Origin: CAZJAT01 sp964544145
Lineage (GTDB): Bacteria; Hydrothermota; 32-111
Direction of reading: 5' to 3'
Assembly: GCA_964544145.1 (NCBI GenBank)
Contig: CAZJAT010000020.1
Coordinates: 1-32,327 of the forward strand
Length of the DNA stretch: 32,327 nt
The notes under the pieces are model-generated. The model had not been told where the DNA came from, searched no databases, and saw nothing but the letters and a program-made list of their open reading frames with translations. Position numbers and translations under genes: made by a program. The stretch's first letter is position 1; each line of letters begins with the position of its first letter. Shown here piece by piece: positions 17,417 through 26,271 of this stretch.

Positions 17417-20220
17417 AATATTATCTTTCCCGGCTCAAAATGGTTCTCTGTATCCTTAATAAAATATATGCCTGTTGAAAAATTATTGTCTATCACTATA
17501 TGTTTTGTTCCTGATACTGTTCCCGAGAAGACATCTTTTATCATTCTCCCTGTAATATCATATAATTTAATATTGCAATCACCATAACCTATAATATCCA
17601 TTATGACTTTATTATATGTAATTAAGGAATTTGTTTTTAATGTCAATGAATGTTCAAATCTTTCATTCATACCTGTGGGTCTGAATGTATAGATATCTCC
17701 CTTTAAAGGTAATCTGTCACCTGATGAGAAGACCCTCCATATTTCACCCTCTTCCGGGTACCACAATGTATCCATTGGATAGGCCCTGCCGGGATTGTTA
17801 AAGTAAATGTTAGCTCCGGCAATGTATAGCAGGGTTCTTGAAGCTGAGGAAGAGTTTAAATATGAGGATGTATTGCCAAATAGATAATTATACTGCGTCA
17901 CTGAATCATAGGGTATTATGTCTGAATATCCGGATATTATTGGGTCAATATATATAGAATCGCCATTCAGATGCCAATGAAGATCAATATCCCTGCCTCC
18001 GAATATTTCTAATTCAAGATCAGCAAGAATGAGCAATGATTCAGGATAGATAGTACCAATGTCATTGATTACATTAACTGAATCATAATGCATTGATAAA
18101 CTGTCTGCAATAATTATTTCAAGGCCGATACCGTCAAATATTGGGGAATAATAAATATTATCATTAATATAGTATTCCGTTGCTGACTGCATAAATGTGA
18201 ATACAGCAGAATCTGACAATACAATGGCAGTATCCATATTACTGTATACAATATAGGGCAAAATTAAATTATCAGAAAATGATAATGTTTTATTCGGATA
18301 ATCAAAGTGTACTGAATAATCCTTACTCTCAATCAAATCCGTATTATATGCAATGACATTGATGGAAACTGTGTTATTATTACCGCCTGAAGGGGATACA
18401 GGGTCATGGGGCCTTGTACATGAATAGGAAAAATAATCATAGGATGTATCCGATGCAAGTGAATCATCTATTGCTTTGATGAATGCTTTATAGTTACCGT
18501 CAGGCAGATAGTTGAATGCGCTGAAAGAGTAATTGTCATTATATGTACTGATATTGAGTATTGTGTCATTATATTCACTCCTAGTTATTATTATGTTTTT
18601 AAGGAGTGTTTCTCCGTCAGGGTCGAATATATCCCAAGTCAGATAACATCGGTCATTGGTAATAACAGCATCAAATTCATCAATATGAGGAATGCCGTTT
18701 TTATTAGGATTGTCTATAACAGTTAACCATTTGTCTGAATGGGACTCAAAGAAATTGACATTATAATTCCAAATATTCCAACTATATTTACCATCAGGCA
18801 ATAATTGAGTATTGAATTTGTATGTGCCGGTATTCTCACCTGTAATCATCAAAGCAGTATCATTATAAACACTTGATATATCAAATCTGAATGAATCTGT
18901 ACTGGTAAATGGCTGCCATGAAAAATCGGTGTTTGAGGCAATCTCTGAATTGTCTGCAGGTGATAGTAGATTGATTTTGTTATTTAAATAATTATTCCAA
19001 AAATTAATAATTGCCAATGAGTTATCAACTATTACAGAAGAATCCTTGTTTATAGCAATAGCAAATACAATGGAGACAGAATCACCATATTGTAAATCAA
19101 ATGGCCCGCATGACATAATGAATCTCTTATCTCCATCTTCATATTGCGTCTGTCCCGGATAACCTGCCGTACCTTCACCCCAATTGGGGAATGGTCTGTA
19201 ACTTGCTTCAGGATCGCCGATATTAAAATTGAGGTGATCATAACCGGCTATGAGCTGATATCTTTCTTCTTTTGTTGAGGGGTCGGTTGCAAGTGTGAAA
19301 TAATTGAATGATGTCATACCGATTTCACTGCCCAATGGAATAATATATGATGAATCATGATGGAGGTCAATATCATGTGTTGCAATGGGTGATGACAGAT
19401 AGACAATAGATGGAATACCGGGTTTATGTGCCCAGCCTGTTTCAGAAACAACCTGGAATTGATAACCTGTGTTCAATTGCATTAATGTATCCATGCTTCC
19501 TGCATAATCCACAGTCATTGTGTCAATAAATCCTATACGATCATTTGCCAATGAACCGCTTTCATTACCAATATCAAGATCAGCTAAATATGCAAAATAA
19601 CATTGTTTCAAATCCCGGAAATCAGGATTATCATTTATTACAGTTAGCTTTATAAACTGAATATCTTCCAGCAGTGGTCCATACCATGTATATGTAAATT
19701 GATTAACCTGAATGCCCAATGGATGATTTTCTGTTGAGAAATGACAATTCGCGTCCAGATCATTATAATGAGTGTATGTGTCCCTGAATGATAATATGGA
19801 ATCATATCCGGTTGAGGATTTTATTGGCCAGCTAAACCCATTATTATACTCTCCTGATACATAGATGATTTCATCCGGTTCATTATAAGGAAAATCAGCA
19901 TCCCAACCGGGAACAAATTCTGAACACCCGGAAGAAGGATGATAACCAGCAGTTACCAGAGTGTCCCTCAATGTGTCAGAACCGGTAATGAGTGTATCCA
20001 TTAGAGCACCGAACCATATACCTGAGCCATATACATAATTCTCAGCAGGATATCCTGATGGCCAATATCCACCTGCATCACCTGTCATTACATTGTGCCC
20101 AATGACACCGTAATTTGTTACTGTCAGATGGAATTGATTCTCCAGCCATTTCATATTCCATTCGCCCATTAATGAAATAGATATAACAATTATAAAAAGT
20201 AAGATAAAAATTTTTTTCAT
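17407..20220 (-). CDS. Large secreted protein with T9SS C-terminal sorting domain
   Basis: A 937-aa exported protein. It has a signal peptide (about 1-19, ending SLMGEW). A long N-terminal domain follows (GVIGHNVMTGDAGGYWPSG, then YVYGSGIWFGA), a type often seen in uncharacterised secreted proteins of FCB and WOR-3 genomes. At about 440-620 are two fibronectin-III-like modules (LLSPADNSEIASNTDFSW; PDGKYSWNIWNYN). After a low-similarity beta region, the tail is a type A T9SS sorting domain: CNIKLYDITGRMIKDVF, then FSTGIYFIKDTEN, ending PGKIILIK. No catalytic motif is recognised; a surface structural or adhesive role is a guess. The Shine-Dalgarno AGGAGG precedes the ATG, behind a TTGACT / TAAAAT promoter. 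Confidence 0.8.
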   Translation of the reverse strand: MKKIFILLFIIVISISLMGEWNMKWLENQFHLTVTNYGVIGHNVMTGDAGGYWPSGYPAENYVYGSGIWFGALMDTLITGSDTLRDTLVTAGYHPSSGCSEFVPGWDADFPYNEPDEIIYVSGEYNNGFSWPIKSSTGYDSILSFRDTYTHYNDLDANCHFSTENHPLGIQVNQFTYTWYGPLLEDIQFIKLTVINDNPDFRDLKQCYFAYLADLDIGNESGSLANDRIGFIDTMTVDYAGSMDTLMQLNTGYQFQVVSETGWAHKPGIPSIVYLSSPIATHDIDLHHDSSYIIPLGSEIGMTSFNYFTLATDPSTKEERYQLIAGYDHLNFNIGDPEASYRPFPNWGEGTAGYPGQTQYEDGDKRFIMSCGPFDLQYGDSVSIVFAIAINKDSSVIVDNSLAIINFWNNYLNNKINLLSPADNSEIASNTDFSWQPFTSTDSFRFDISSVYNDTALMITGENTGTYKFNTQLLPDGKYSWNIWNYNVNFFESHSDKWLTVIDNPNKNGIPHIDEFDAVITNDRCYLTWDIFDPDGETLLKNIIITRSEYNDTILNISTYNDNYSFSAFNYLPDGNYKAFIKAIDDSLASDTSYDYFSYSCTRPHDPVSPSGGNNNTVSINVIAYNTDLIESKDYSVHFDYPNKTLSFSDNLILPYIVYSNMDTAIVLSDSAVFTFMQSATEYYINDNIYYSPIFDGIGLEIIIADSLSMHYDSVNVINDIGTIYPESLLILADLELEIFGGRDIDLHWHLNGDSIYIDPIISGYSDIIPYDSVTQYNYLFGNTSSYLNSSSASRTLLYIAGANIYFNNPGRAYPMDTLWYPEEGEIWRVFSSGDRLPLKGDIYTFRPTGMNERFEHSLTLKTNSLITYNKVIMDIIGYGDCNIKLYDITGRMIKDVFSGTVSGTKHIVIDNNFSTGIYFIKDTENHFEPGKIILIK

Positions 20221-20248
20221 GAAACCTCCTATTCCGCATATAATATTT

Positions 20249-20276
20249 ATTTTATCAAATATTAAAACAAAGTCAA
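20249..20276 (-). promoter_or_regulatory. Promoter for the T9SS-tail gene
   Basis: On the minus strand, TTGACT (20276-20271) and TAAAAT (20254-20249) are separated by 16 nt. A leader of about 20 bases with Shine-Dalgarno AGGAGG then precedes the ATG at 20220. Confidence 0.6.
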
Positions 20277-20331
20277 ATGAATATCTATAAATTAATTATT
20301 TATATATGTAATAATTATATAAATATTGTAT

Positions 20332-20359
20332 TTCAAAAAATAAAAAAATAGCATATAAT
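20332..20359 (+). promoter_or_regulatory. Promoter giving a predicted leaderless TauE/SafE mRNA
   Basis: A perfect -10 TATAAT (20354-20359) lies exactly 6 nt before the ATG at 20366. A weaker -35 TTCAAA (20332-20337) is 16 nt upstream of it. There is no Shine-Dalgarno before this start, so the message probably begins at the start codon. Confidence 0.55.
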
Positions 20360-20365
20360 CTTTAA

Positions 20366-21133
20366 ATGATTATAACATGGCATACCTATGCAATTATACT
20401 TCCCCTGATATTCTTTGCAGGTTTTATAGATGCTATAGCCGGAGGAGGGGGACTCATATCTGTTCCTGCATATATGATTGCAGGATTACCGCCTCATTAT
20501 GTGCTTGGCAATAATAAGTTTTCCAGCAGTATAGGTACCCTCTTCACAACAGCAGCATATCACAAGAACAAATTAATCGATATGAGAATTGCAATTATCA
20601 GTGCACTCTTTGCCCTTGGAGGTTCATTTGCAGGCGCAAGAACAGTTTTACTCATAGACCCTCAATTCCTCCATTATATACTGGTTGTTCTCATACCGGC
20701 AGTTGCTGTTTTCACATTTATAAAAAAGGATTTGGGCAAGGATAATCATTCAATTCATATAGAGAGGCGGAATGCAATATTCTTATCTTCTTCTGCTGCA
20801 TTTATTATAGGATTCTATGATGGTTTTTTCGGCCCGGGAACAGGCGCATTGCTTATTTTGTTTTATACAGCAGTGCTGAAATATGATTTTGTAACGGCAA
20901 ATGCCAATACAAAGGTGGTCAATTTAGCATCCAATATTGCGGCAGTAACAACATTTATAATAAATGGCAAAATTCTGTATTCAATAGGTATACCTGCTGC
21001 AATCTGCGGTGTAACAGGCAATCTGATAGGGGCACATATTGTTATTAAGAGGGGAAAAAATATTATACGGCCGGTTTTTATAGGAGTACTTGTTTTACTT
21101 TTTTTAAAAATACTGTATGATATATTTAAATAG
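20366..21133 (+). CDS. TauE/SafE family sulfite/anion exporter-like membrane protein
   Basis: A 255-aa protein with about eight membrane helices in two related halves. The first half opens with FFAGFIDAIAGGGGLISVPA, the family signature, followed by LGNNKFSSSIGT. The second half repeats it as GFYDGFFGPGTGALLI and NANTKVVNLASNIAA. These duplicated GGG/GPG and N-K motifs are diagnostic of TauE/SafE (DUF81) proteins, which move sulfite, sulfoacetate or other organosulfur anions; the substrate here is unknown. It is the first gene of a probable three-gene unit with 21147 and 22169. The promoter layout predicts a leaderless mRNA. Confidence 0.88.
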   Translation: MIITWHTYAIILPLIFFAGFIDAIAGGGGLISVPAYMIAGLPPHYVLGNNKFSSSIGTLFTTAAYHKNKLIDMRIAIISALFALGGSFAGARTVLLIDPQFLHYILVVLIPAVAVFTFIKKDLGKDNHSIHIERRNAIFLSSSAAFIIGFYDGFFGPGTGALLILFYTAVLKYDFVTANANTKVVNLASNIAAVTTFIINGKILYSIGIPAAICGVTGNLIGAHIVIKRGKNIIRPVFIGVLVLLFLKILYDIFK

Positions 21134-21146
21134 CAAAGGGGAATAT

Positions 21147-22172
21147 ATGTTGACAATTATTGTATTGATTTCTGGTTTTGTGCTGACAGGTATTATTATC
21201 CGTTTTTCATGGATATTCATTCCTTTATTTAGAGTATTATTAGCTTGTGTGCTGATTGTTTTATCAGTATATTCATTTACCTTGATATTTAATGATTTTT
21301 ATGAATGCAGATTTCCCAACACAGAACTAAAGATGCGAGATGGAGAGATGTATTATCATAATAATAAAAACACGGATATAATAATCAAGAAAAATTATAT
21401 TTTTCATATATATTCATTGAATATTCCTCCATATGCCGGATATACAGTAAAAGACGATAATATATACCGTATGACAATGGGTAGAGAAGTTCTATTTAAA
21501 CTGATACTAATACTGCCTTTCATATTTTTCATCCTGCTCGCGCTTATGGAGAAAAAATATTACCGTATACATTTGTCAGGATGGAATTTAATGAAACATA
21601 ATGAAAAGATGTATATACATCATAGTATTGCAGTTATGATAAAGGAATTAAAAGAGGAAATTGAATCATTGAGGAACAGGAAGGAGGATTTCATAAGGGT
21701 TGAAAATCAGTTAAACAAACTCAGTGATAGAGTGAATGAGGAAGAACACATTGATACAATCAATAAAATGAAAGATGATATGAATATAATGAAAGAAGAG
21801 TTTTATGCCAATACTGTTTTTGGCGAGAAGATGAGAAAATGCTCGGATTTTGCTCAGGAATCGATACTTCGTTTGGATTATGGGGATATTGATATTGCTG
21901 TTTCTGTATTTAACAGGGGATTGAAACGTGATTTGGAGAGCAGATTTGAACGGAAAGGAGATGTGCGTGATTTTATTAAAATGGCTCATCAGGGGCATAT
22001 AATTGATTATGATATGATGTATGACCTTAATTGGATAGTGAATCTCAGGGCAGATTTGAGTAGAGTTAAAAAAGACATTTACCCTGATATATCACGTATG
22101 AGAAATACAATAAATAATTACAGAAACAATGTTATTTTAAAGGATAATAAAGAAGAAAGAGGTGATATATGA
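21147..22172 (+). CDS. Unknown membrane protein with coiled coil and C-terminal helical bundle
   Basis: A 341-aa protein not matched to a named family. Seen: two N-terminal helices with little between them (about 1-50), a short extracytoplasmic region, and a third membrane helix near 117-134 (LFKLILILPFIFFILLAL). A charged coiled coil spans roughly 160-225 (IAVMIKELKEEIESLRNRKED...). The C-terminal helical bundle (FAQESILRLDYGDIDIAVSVFNRGLKRDLE) resembles HEPN/DUF4145-like bundles in spacing, but no RxxxxH nuclease motif is seen. The longest frame begins at 21117 inside tauE, but AAAGGGG lies 5-6 nt before the ATG at 21147, so that is the chosen start. It overlaps the next gene by 4 bases (ATGA). 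Confidence 0.7.
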   Translation: MLTIIVLISGFVLTGIIIRFSWIFIPLFRVLLACVLIVLSVYSFTLIFNDFYECRFPNTELKMRDGEMYYHNNKNTDIIIKKNYIFHIYSLNIPPYAGYTVKDDNIYRMTMGREVLFKLILILPFIFFILLALMEKKYYRIHLSGWNLMKHNEKMYIHHSIAVMIKELKEEIESLRNRKEDFIRVENQLNKLSDRVNEEEHIDTINKMKDDMNIMKEEFYANTVFGEKMRKCSDFAQESILRLDYGDIDIAVSVFNRGLKRDLESRFERKGDVRDFIKMAHQGHIIDYDMMYDLNWIVNLRADLSRVKKDIYPDISRMRNTINNYRNNVILKDNKEERGDI

Positions 22173-22708
22173 AAATGATTATTTCTATTATAGCAATATT
22201 ATGGAGCATTTTTATATCAGCGGATTTTGATGTATATACAAATAAAATGTTTGATTTTTCCATCAATGTGCCGTCTTCATGGATAGAAAGTGATGATAAT
22301 AGTGAATATATCTATTCCATGAGTGATGATAAAGGGATAAACAGTTTTGATATTATCATTGAGGATGTATTCACAGATAGTATATATGAAAGCAGGGTTG
22401 AACTGAATCTGTCTGATTTTGATGAAGATATAAGGAATCTTTTTCTTGAGAGTACTGTAATCAGTTTGGAATCTCAGATACCCTCAATGTCTATTATTGA
22501 TTCGGGATTTGTTAATATTGGAGATTTTCCTTTAATGTTTATAGAATATAATTATGACAATGATGATGAACGATTTATATGCTCTCAATTTATGGGAATA
22601 GATAATGGTTATCTCTATGTATTGATATTCCTGGCAGAAGGGGATGATTTCTCAGATGATATTAAGGATATATATACTGATATGATACTGTCATTTGAAT
22701 TGTTTTAA
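22169..22708 (+). CDS. Secreted PsbP-like protein
   Basis: A 179-aa protein with a signal peptide (about 1-18, ending FISADF). The mature part opens with FDFSINVPSSWIES, the start typical of PsbP/Mog1-like folds (DUF1795 and relatives). It closes with FICSQFMGIDNGYLYVLIFLAE and IYTDMILSFELF, again in the PsbP pattern. No lipobox cysteine is seen. Such proteins are usually envelope or lipoprotein components of unknown role. It is very acidic. The start overlaps the preceding stop (ATGA), so it is coupled to the coiled-coil membrane protein and may act with it at the envelope. Confidence 0.65.
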   Translation: MKMIISIIAILWSIFISADFDVYTNKMFDFSINVPSSWIESDDNSEYIYSMSDDKGINSFDIIIEDVFTDSIYESRVELNLSDFDEDIRNLFLESTVISLESQIPSMSIIDSGFVNIGDFPLMFIEYNYDNDDERFICSQFMGIDNGYLYVLIFLAEGDDFSDDIKDIYTDMILSFELF

Positions 22709-22816
22709 TACCCCTTGTAATTTTTTGTCGCATATAAATAATTCTGTAAGTCCAGAAATAAATGTATATACATGTGGCAGATTATTTGCTATGTATTTAG
22801 GCAACTTGGAGGTTGA

Positions 22817-24841
22817 ATGATAAATATAATGATTGCATTATTAATGCTGAACACTCTGCAACCCGTAATTTTGCCTTTTTCAATGGAAAATCCTGTTATT
22901 GACGGCATAATATCAGAGGATGAGTGGACAGATGGCTATCTATTTGAATGCGGCATGATACAATTCCATCCTTATGCAGGGCTTATGATGGATGACAGTA
23001 TGAATGTATATATGAAATATGACGGTGAACAGATGTATCTGTGTTTTGATGTATTTCAAGACACATCATCGCTGATTGAAAATAATGGCAATAGGGATAA
23101 TGGGCTTAATCAGGACAGAATTGGCATTGTACTGGACCCTCTTGGCAAGAAACAGGAAATGTACTGGATTGTTGTGGGGTTATCGGGTACTGTAAATGAC
23201 AGCAGATTTATGAGGGCATCAAAGGATGGAGAAGAGGATTACACATGGGATGCCAATATGAGCTCTGCAGTAGAGAGAACAGCAAGGGGTTATGTGGTTG
23301 AGATGGCTATTCCATTTTCAAATTTCAGATTATCATCAAATAATAGGCAAGAGTGGAATATTAATTTTTACAGGGCATATGAAGAAGAAGGTGCATATAC
23401 ATTATATTCCTATAATACTGAATTTCCTTCAGATACTCGTTATGAGTCATTGCTGCCGGTTGTATTTGAAAACATTGATATCAGCAGAGAACAGCTTGAA
23501 ATAATGCCATATGGTATATATGGTGCTGAAATGAACAGCACATTGCATAATAGAGGCAATGCCGGTGTTGATGTGCGGTATCCGCTTAATAATGCTTCAG
23601 TCGTCAATGTTGCACTTAATCCGGATTTCAGCCAATTAGAAGGTGATCCGCTGCAATTTGAATTTAATAATGAATATGCTATTTATTATTCAGAATACAG
23701 ACCATTCTTTACTGAAGAAATGAATATCTTTGAAACAGATAATGAGATATTCTATTCCCGCTCAATTGTAAATCCCTATATTGCAGCAAAATATTCATAT
23801 AAAGACCCAGACAATCAATTGGGAGCTATTGTTGCCTATGATGTTGAAGATACCATGATAGGAAACACAACTGCTTATGATGGTGTACTGAGTTATTCAA
23901 GGCAAGTGGGTGAACATCAATTNNNNNNNNNNNNNNNNNNNNNNNNNNNNNNNNNNNNNNNNNNNNNNNNNNNNNNNNNNNNNNNNNNNNNNNNNNNNNN
24001 NNNNNNNNNNNNNNNNNNNNNNGTAAATACGCAGTATGGCGGAGGCTATGTGCATTATAGATGGTATCTTGACAATGATTTTGCCCAGACATTCCAGATA
24101 GCTGAGAATTTTGGAGTATTTACTCCATTTGATATATATTCCAATTATATAGGCAAATTGAATGGGGATAGTGCCTATAGCATCAATGACTCTCTTACAC
24201 AATTCTATGAAACACAGATATCATCCGTATTTTTAAGTGACTGTTATGCGCAGATAGCAGTTCAGATAGGCAATAAATTCTATGATAATGTCAATCTTGA
24301 ATTCCTCTATCTGAATTGGTATACAGAATTTACAATCAATAAATATATACAGGGAAATCACTCAGGCATTTACGGTTACACGCCTGATTATAATTATGCG
24401 CGCATAGGTGAGCGTTTTCAGCTTGTAGAGAATCTGTATTATTCGCCATTGCCTCAGCTGAAATTCAATATAGGCAGTTTGATGTATAATTTCAATGCGG
24501 ATACCTCTATGCAGTCATTATCATACAAAAACCAGAAGAATCTGACATATCAGTGGAAATCACTCTCATTGGATGCAGGGATCACCTATAGCCCCATAAA
24601 TAATATATCCTTTAAGCTGAATGGAGAACTTGTTCGTGTTGATTTTGCACCCGATTATTATGATACTAATAGGGTCATTTCTCTGGAAAACAGATTATTC
24701 TTCATAATGCAGTATGAGCCTTCACCCGGGAATGTAATCTATTTCGGGGCTCGATACAATAAGGTTTTTCAGAATCCGATTGAAGATGAATATGACAGAA
24801 AGGTGATATTTTTCAAATTTTCTTCCAAGTTCTTTATCTGA
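22817..24841 (+). CDS. DUF5916 / CBM9-like outer-membrane protein (interrupted by assembly gap)
   Basis: Frame of about 674 aa. The N-terminal part (about 25-210) is a CBM9-like beta-sandwich: NPVIDGIISEDEWTDG, then VYMKYDGEQMYLCFDVFQD, then VVEMAIPFSNF. The central part has the DUF5916 hallmark NPDFSQLEGDP followed by YYSEYRPFFTEEMNIF. The remainder has alternating amphipathic strands and a final FKFSSKFFI, typical of an outer-membrane barrel. The N-terminal helix serves as signal peptide. A run of 100 Ns (23923-24022) interrupts the barrel region; the frame stays open across it at that exact length, but the true number of missing bases is unknown. Its function is not established; the CBM9-like part suggests binding of a sugar polymer. 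The Shine-Dalgarno (GGAGG) is good. Confidence 0.85.
   Translation: MINIMIALLMLNTLQPVILPFSMENPVIDGIISEDEWTDGYLFECGMIQFHPYAGLMMDDSMNVYMKYDGEQMYLCFDVFQDTSSLIENNGNRDNGLNQDRIGIVLDPLGKKQEMYWIVVGLSGTVNDSRFMRASKDGEEDYTWDANMSSAVERTARGYVVEMAIPFSNFRLSSNNRQEWNINFYRAYEEEGAYTLYSYNTEFPSDTRYESLLPVVFENIDISREQLEIMPYGIYGAEMNSTLHNRGNAGVDVRYPLNNASVVNVALNPDFSQLEGDPLQFEFNNEYAIYYSEYRPFFTEEMNIFETDNEIFYSRSIVNPYIAAKYSYKDPDNQLGAIVAYDVEDTMIGNTTAYDGVLSYSRQVGEHQXXXXXXXXXXXXXXXXXXXXXXXXXXXXXXXXXXVNTQYGGGYVHYRWYLDNDFAQTFQIAENFGVFTPFDIYSNYIGKLNGDSAYSINDSLTQFYETQISSVFLSDCYAQIAVQIGNKFYDNVNLEFLYLNWYTEFTINKYIQGNHSGIYGYTPDYNYARIGERFQLVENLYYSPLPQLKFNIGSLMYNFNADTSMQSLSYKNQKNLTYQWKSLSLDAGITYSPINNISFKLNGELVRVDFAPDYYDTNRVISLENRLFFIMQYEPSPGNVIYFGARYNKVFQNPIEDEYDRKVIFFKFSSKFFI
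23923..24022. other. Assembly gap, 100 Ns
   Basis: Exactly 100 N bases inside the DUF5916 gene. A round 100 is the usual placeholder for a scaffold gap, so the size should not be trusted. Confidence 0.99.
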
Positions 24842-24853
24842 TGAAATTATCAT

Positions 24854-24873
24854 GGGGCAGTGCAATCTGCCCT
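24854..24873 (+). terminator. Hairpin between the DUF5916 gene and the nitroreductase gene
   Basis: GGGCAG (24855-24860) pairs with CTGCCC (24867-24872) around loop TGCAAT, extendable by one G/T pair. It starts 13 bases after the stop codon and is followed by a short TTT and an A-run. The T-tract is weak, so this is a weak terminator or a processing/attenuation element. The nitroreductase Shine-Dalgarno (AAAAAGGAG) starts a few bases beyond. Confidence 0.5.
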
Positions 24874-24889
24874 TTAAAAAGGAGTTGAG

Positions 24890-25669
24890 ATGAATGAGAA
24901 TAATGTTACTGCAGTATTGAAAAAGCACAGGTCCATCAGAGTTTACAGGGACATTGATATCAAAGATGATATTATTCATGACATAATTAAGTCGGGGCAA
25001 CAGGCGGCATTTGCCTCTCAGAGTTACAGTATATTGATGCAGAGGGATATGGAAAAGAATCCGTTTCATGCTCCTCTGCTCTTTTATATGTGTGTGGATA
25101 TCCATAAATTTGAATTGATTATGGCAAAACGAAAATGGGATAGGAAGATGTGCGATTTATTCGCATTCTTACTTTCCATGGAGGATGCATCATATGCAGC
25201 CCAGAATATGGTGATTGCAGCAGAATCACTGGGACTGGGTACATGTTATCTGGGTTATGTGCCTTATTATGCATCAGCAATAAAAAAACAATTTGAACTC
25301 CCTGACAAGGTATTTCCCATTGTTGGAATAACTATGGGCTATGCTGATGAAGAACCTGATAAACGACCGAGATATCCTATTGATTTCACTCTCTTTGAAG
25401 GTAAATACCCTGAATTCTCAGATGAGGATATTGAAAGGGCAATGGTGAAAATGGATGAAGGTTATTTGAAACAGGATTATTACCTCAAGGACAAGATAAT
25501 GATAAAGCTGGAAGGGGACAGGAAGGAACGCTATACATATGATGATTATTCATGGACAGAGCATATATCAAGGAAAATGGGGCAATGGTCTCAAGACCCG
25601 GAAGAATTATTTAAACAGATGGAATTATGCGGTTTTGATCTTAAACACGGTCCTTTTGTAAATCAATAG
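24890..25669 (+). CDS. Nitroreductase family flavoprotein (NfsA/Frp-like)
   Basis: A 259-aa cytoplasmic protein of the FMN-dependent nitroreductase fold. The N-terminus has the FMN-phosphate motif HRSIRVYRD. The middle carries AQNMVIAAESLGLGTCYLGYV and PIVGITMGYADEEPDKRPRYP, which match the NfsA/FRase I branch, where the C-terminal extension wraps the dimer. These enzymes reduce nitro compounds, quinones or flavins with NAD(P)H; the real substrate is unknown. The Shine-Dalgarno AAAAAGGAG is strong. It lies 48 bases after the DUF5916 gene, behind a hairpin, and converges with the Mpv17-like gene. Confidence 0.88.
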   Translation: MNENNVTAVLKKHRSIRVYRDIDIKDDIIHDIIKSGQQAAFASQSYSILMQRDMEKNPFHAPLLFYMCVDIHKFELIMAKRKWDRKMCDLFAFLLSMEDASYAAQNMVIAAESLGLGTCYLGYVPYYASAIKKQFELPDKVFPIVGITMGYADEEPDKRPRYPIDFTLFEGKYPEFSDEDIERAMVKMDEGYLKQDYYLKDKIMIKLEGDRKERYTYDDYSWTEHISRKMGQWSQDPEELFKQMELCGFDLKHGPFVNQ

Positions 25670-25688
25670 AATAAGCGTGTATTTACAG

Positions 25689-26219
25689 TCAGGATTTTCC
25701 TTTATTGATTCCCAGAATAATACCAAGTACAATAGACCATAATGCGGCCAAACCAATCTGATATTCGGTATTAAGCATGAATGTAATTGTATGAGCCGGT
25801 ATCCAGAACCAAATCAGAGTGAACCATGCATTCTTCATTCCCGCAAATTGCCATTTGCGCATGATAAGGTTTTCTTCTACCCTATGAAACAGCATCATCT
25901 GAGGGCCAAAGAAAATATTGGTAAATGCAGACATAAATAGAGCCCATCCCAATGTACCATGCTTGAAAAACGGTATCAGACCTTTTATCATCAATGTATC
26001 AGTAAATCCCTTCATGCCGGTAAATCCGAATTTAATTATAATACCCAATATACCCCAGCCAATAATCTTAAGCAGAATCTCTACAGGATTGCCCATTAAT
26101 CGGAGTGATTTCTTTTTTATGGGATAGGAAATTATCTCGCCCAATGTGCCCAGTAATGCGAATTGAATGAATGCTGAAAGCATAATATGTTTTGTTACAA
26201 AATCCAGATACCATTGCAT
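25689..26219 (-). CDS. Small membrane protein with Mpv17/PMP22-like pattern
   Basis: A 176-aa protein with about four hydrophobic helices. The order of motifs recalls the Mpv17/PMP22 family: an early helix with LLGTLGEIISYP, then a FFGPQMMLFHR motif (family: a GP followed by an aromatic and Arg), then FTLIWFWIPAHTITFML (family: W-x-W-x-P-x-x-Q-x-x-N-F). Last comes a helix starting LWSIVLGIILG (family: W-x-x-x-L-S). Mpv17 proteins are best known from eukaryotic organelles; bacterial relatives exist but are poorly studied. The family call is by pattern only. The gene stands alone between convergent and divergent neighbours and has its own promoter with a predicted leaderless start. Confidence 0.55.
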   Translation of the reverse strand: MQWYLDFVTKHIMLSAFIQFALLGTLGEIISYPIKKKSLRLMGNPVEILLKIIGWGILGIIIKFGFTGMKGFTDTLMIKGLIPFFKHGTLGWALFMSAFTNIFFGPQMMLFHRVEENLIMRKWQFAGMKNAWFTLIWFWIPAHTITFMLNTEYQIGLAALWSIVLGIILGINKGKS

Positions 26220-26225
26220 AGAGAC

Positions 26226-26253
26226 ATTGTATAATAAATAATAAATGAGTCAA
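26226..26253 (-). promoter_or_regulatory. Promoter giving a predicted leaderless mRNA for the Mpv17-like gene
   Basis: On the minus strand, TTGACT (26253-26248) and TACAAT (26231-26226) are 16 nt apart. Exactly 6 nt later comes the ATG at 26219. The 6 nt between (GTCTCT) contain no Shine-Dalgarno. It is arranged back to back with the phosphatase promoter. Confidence 0.65.
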
Positions 26254-26271
26254 GATATTTATTTGACAGCA

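Noticed and set aside
20236..20244. GCATATAAT on the plus strand as a second tauE promoter
   Set aside because: It has no good -35, lies more than 100 bases from the ATG, and falls inside the leader of the divergent gene. Probably chance in AT-rich DNA.
26263..26268. TTGACA as the -35 of the phosphatase promoter
   Set aside because: It is 25 nt from the TATAAT box and has no -10 at 16-18 nt. TTGAAT at 26272 fits better.
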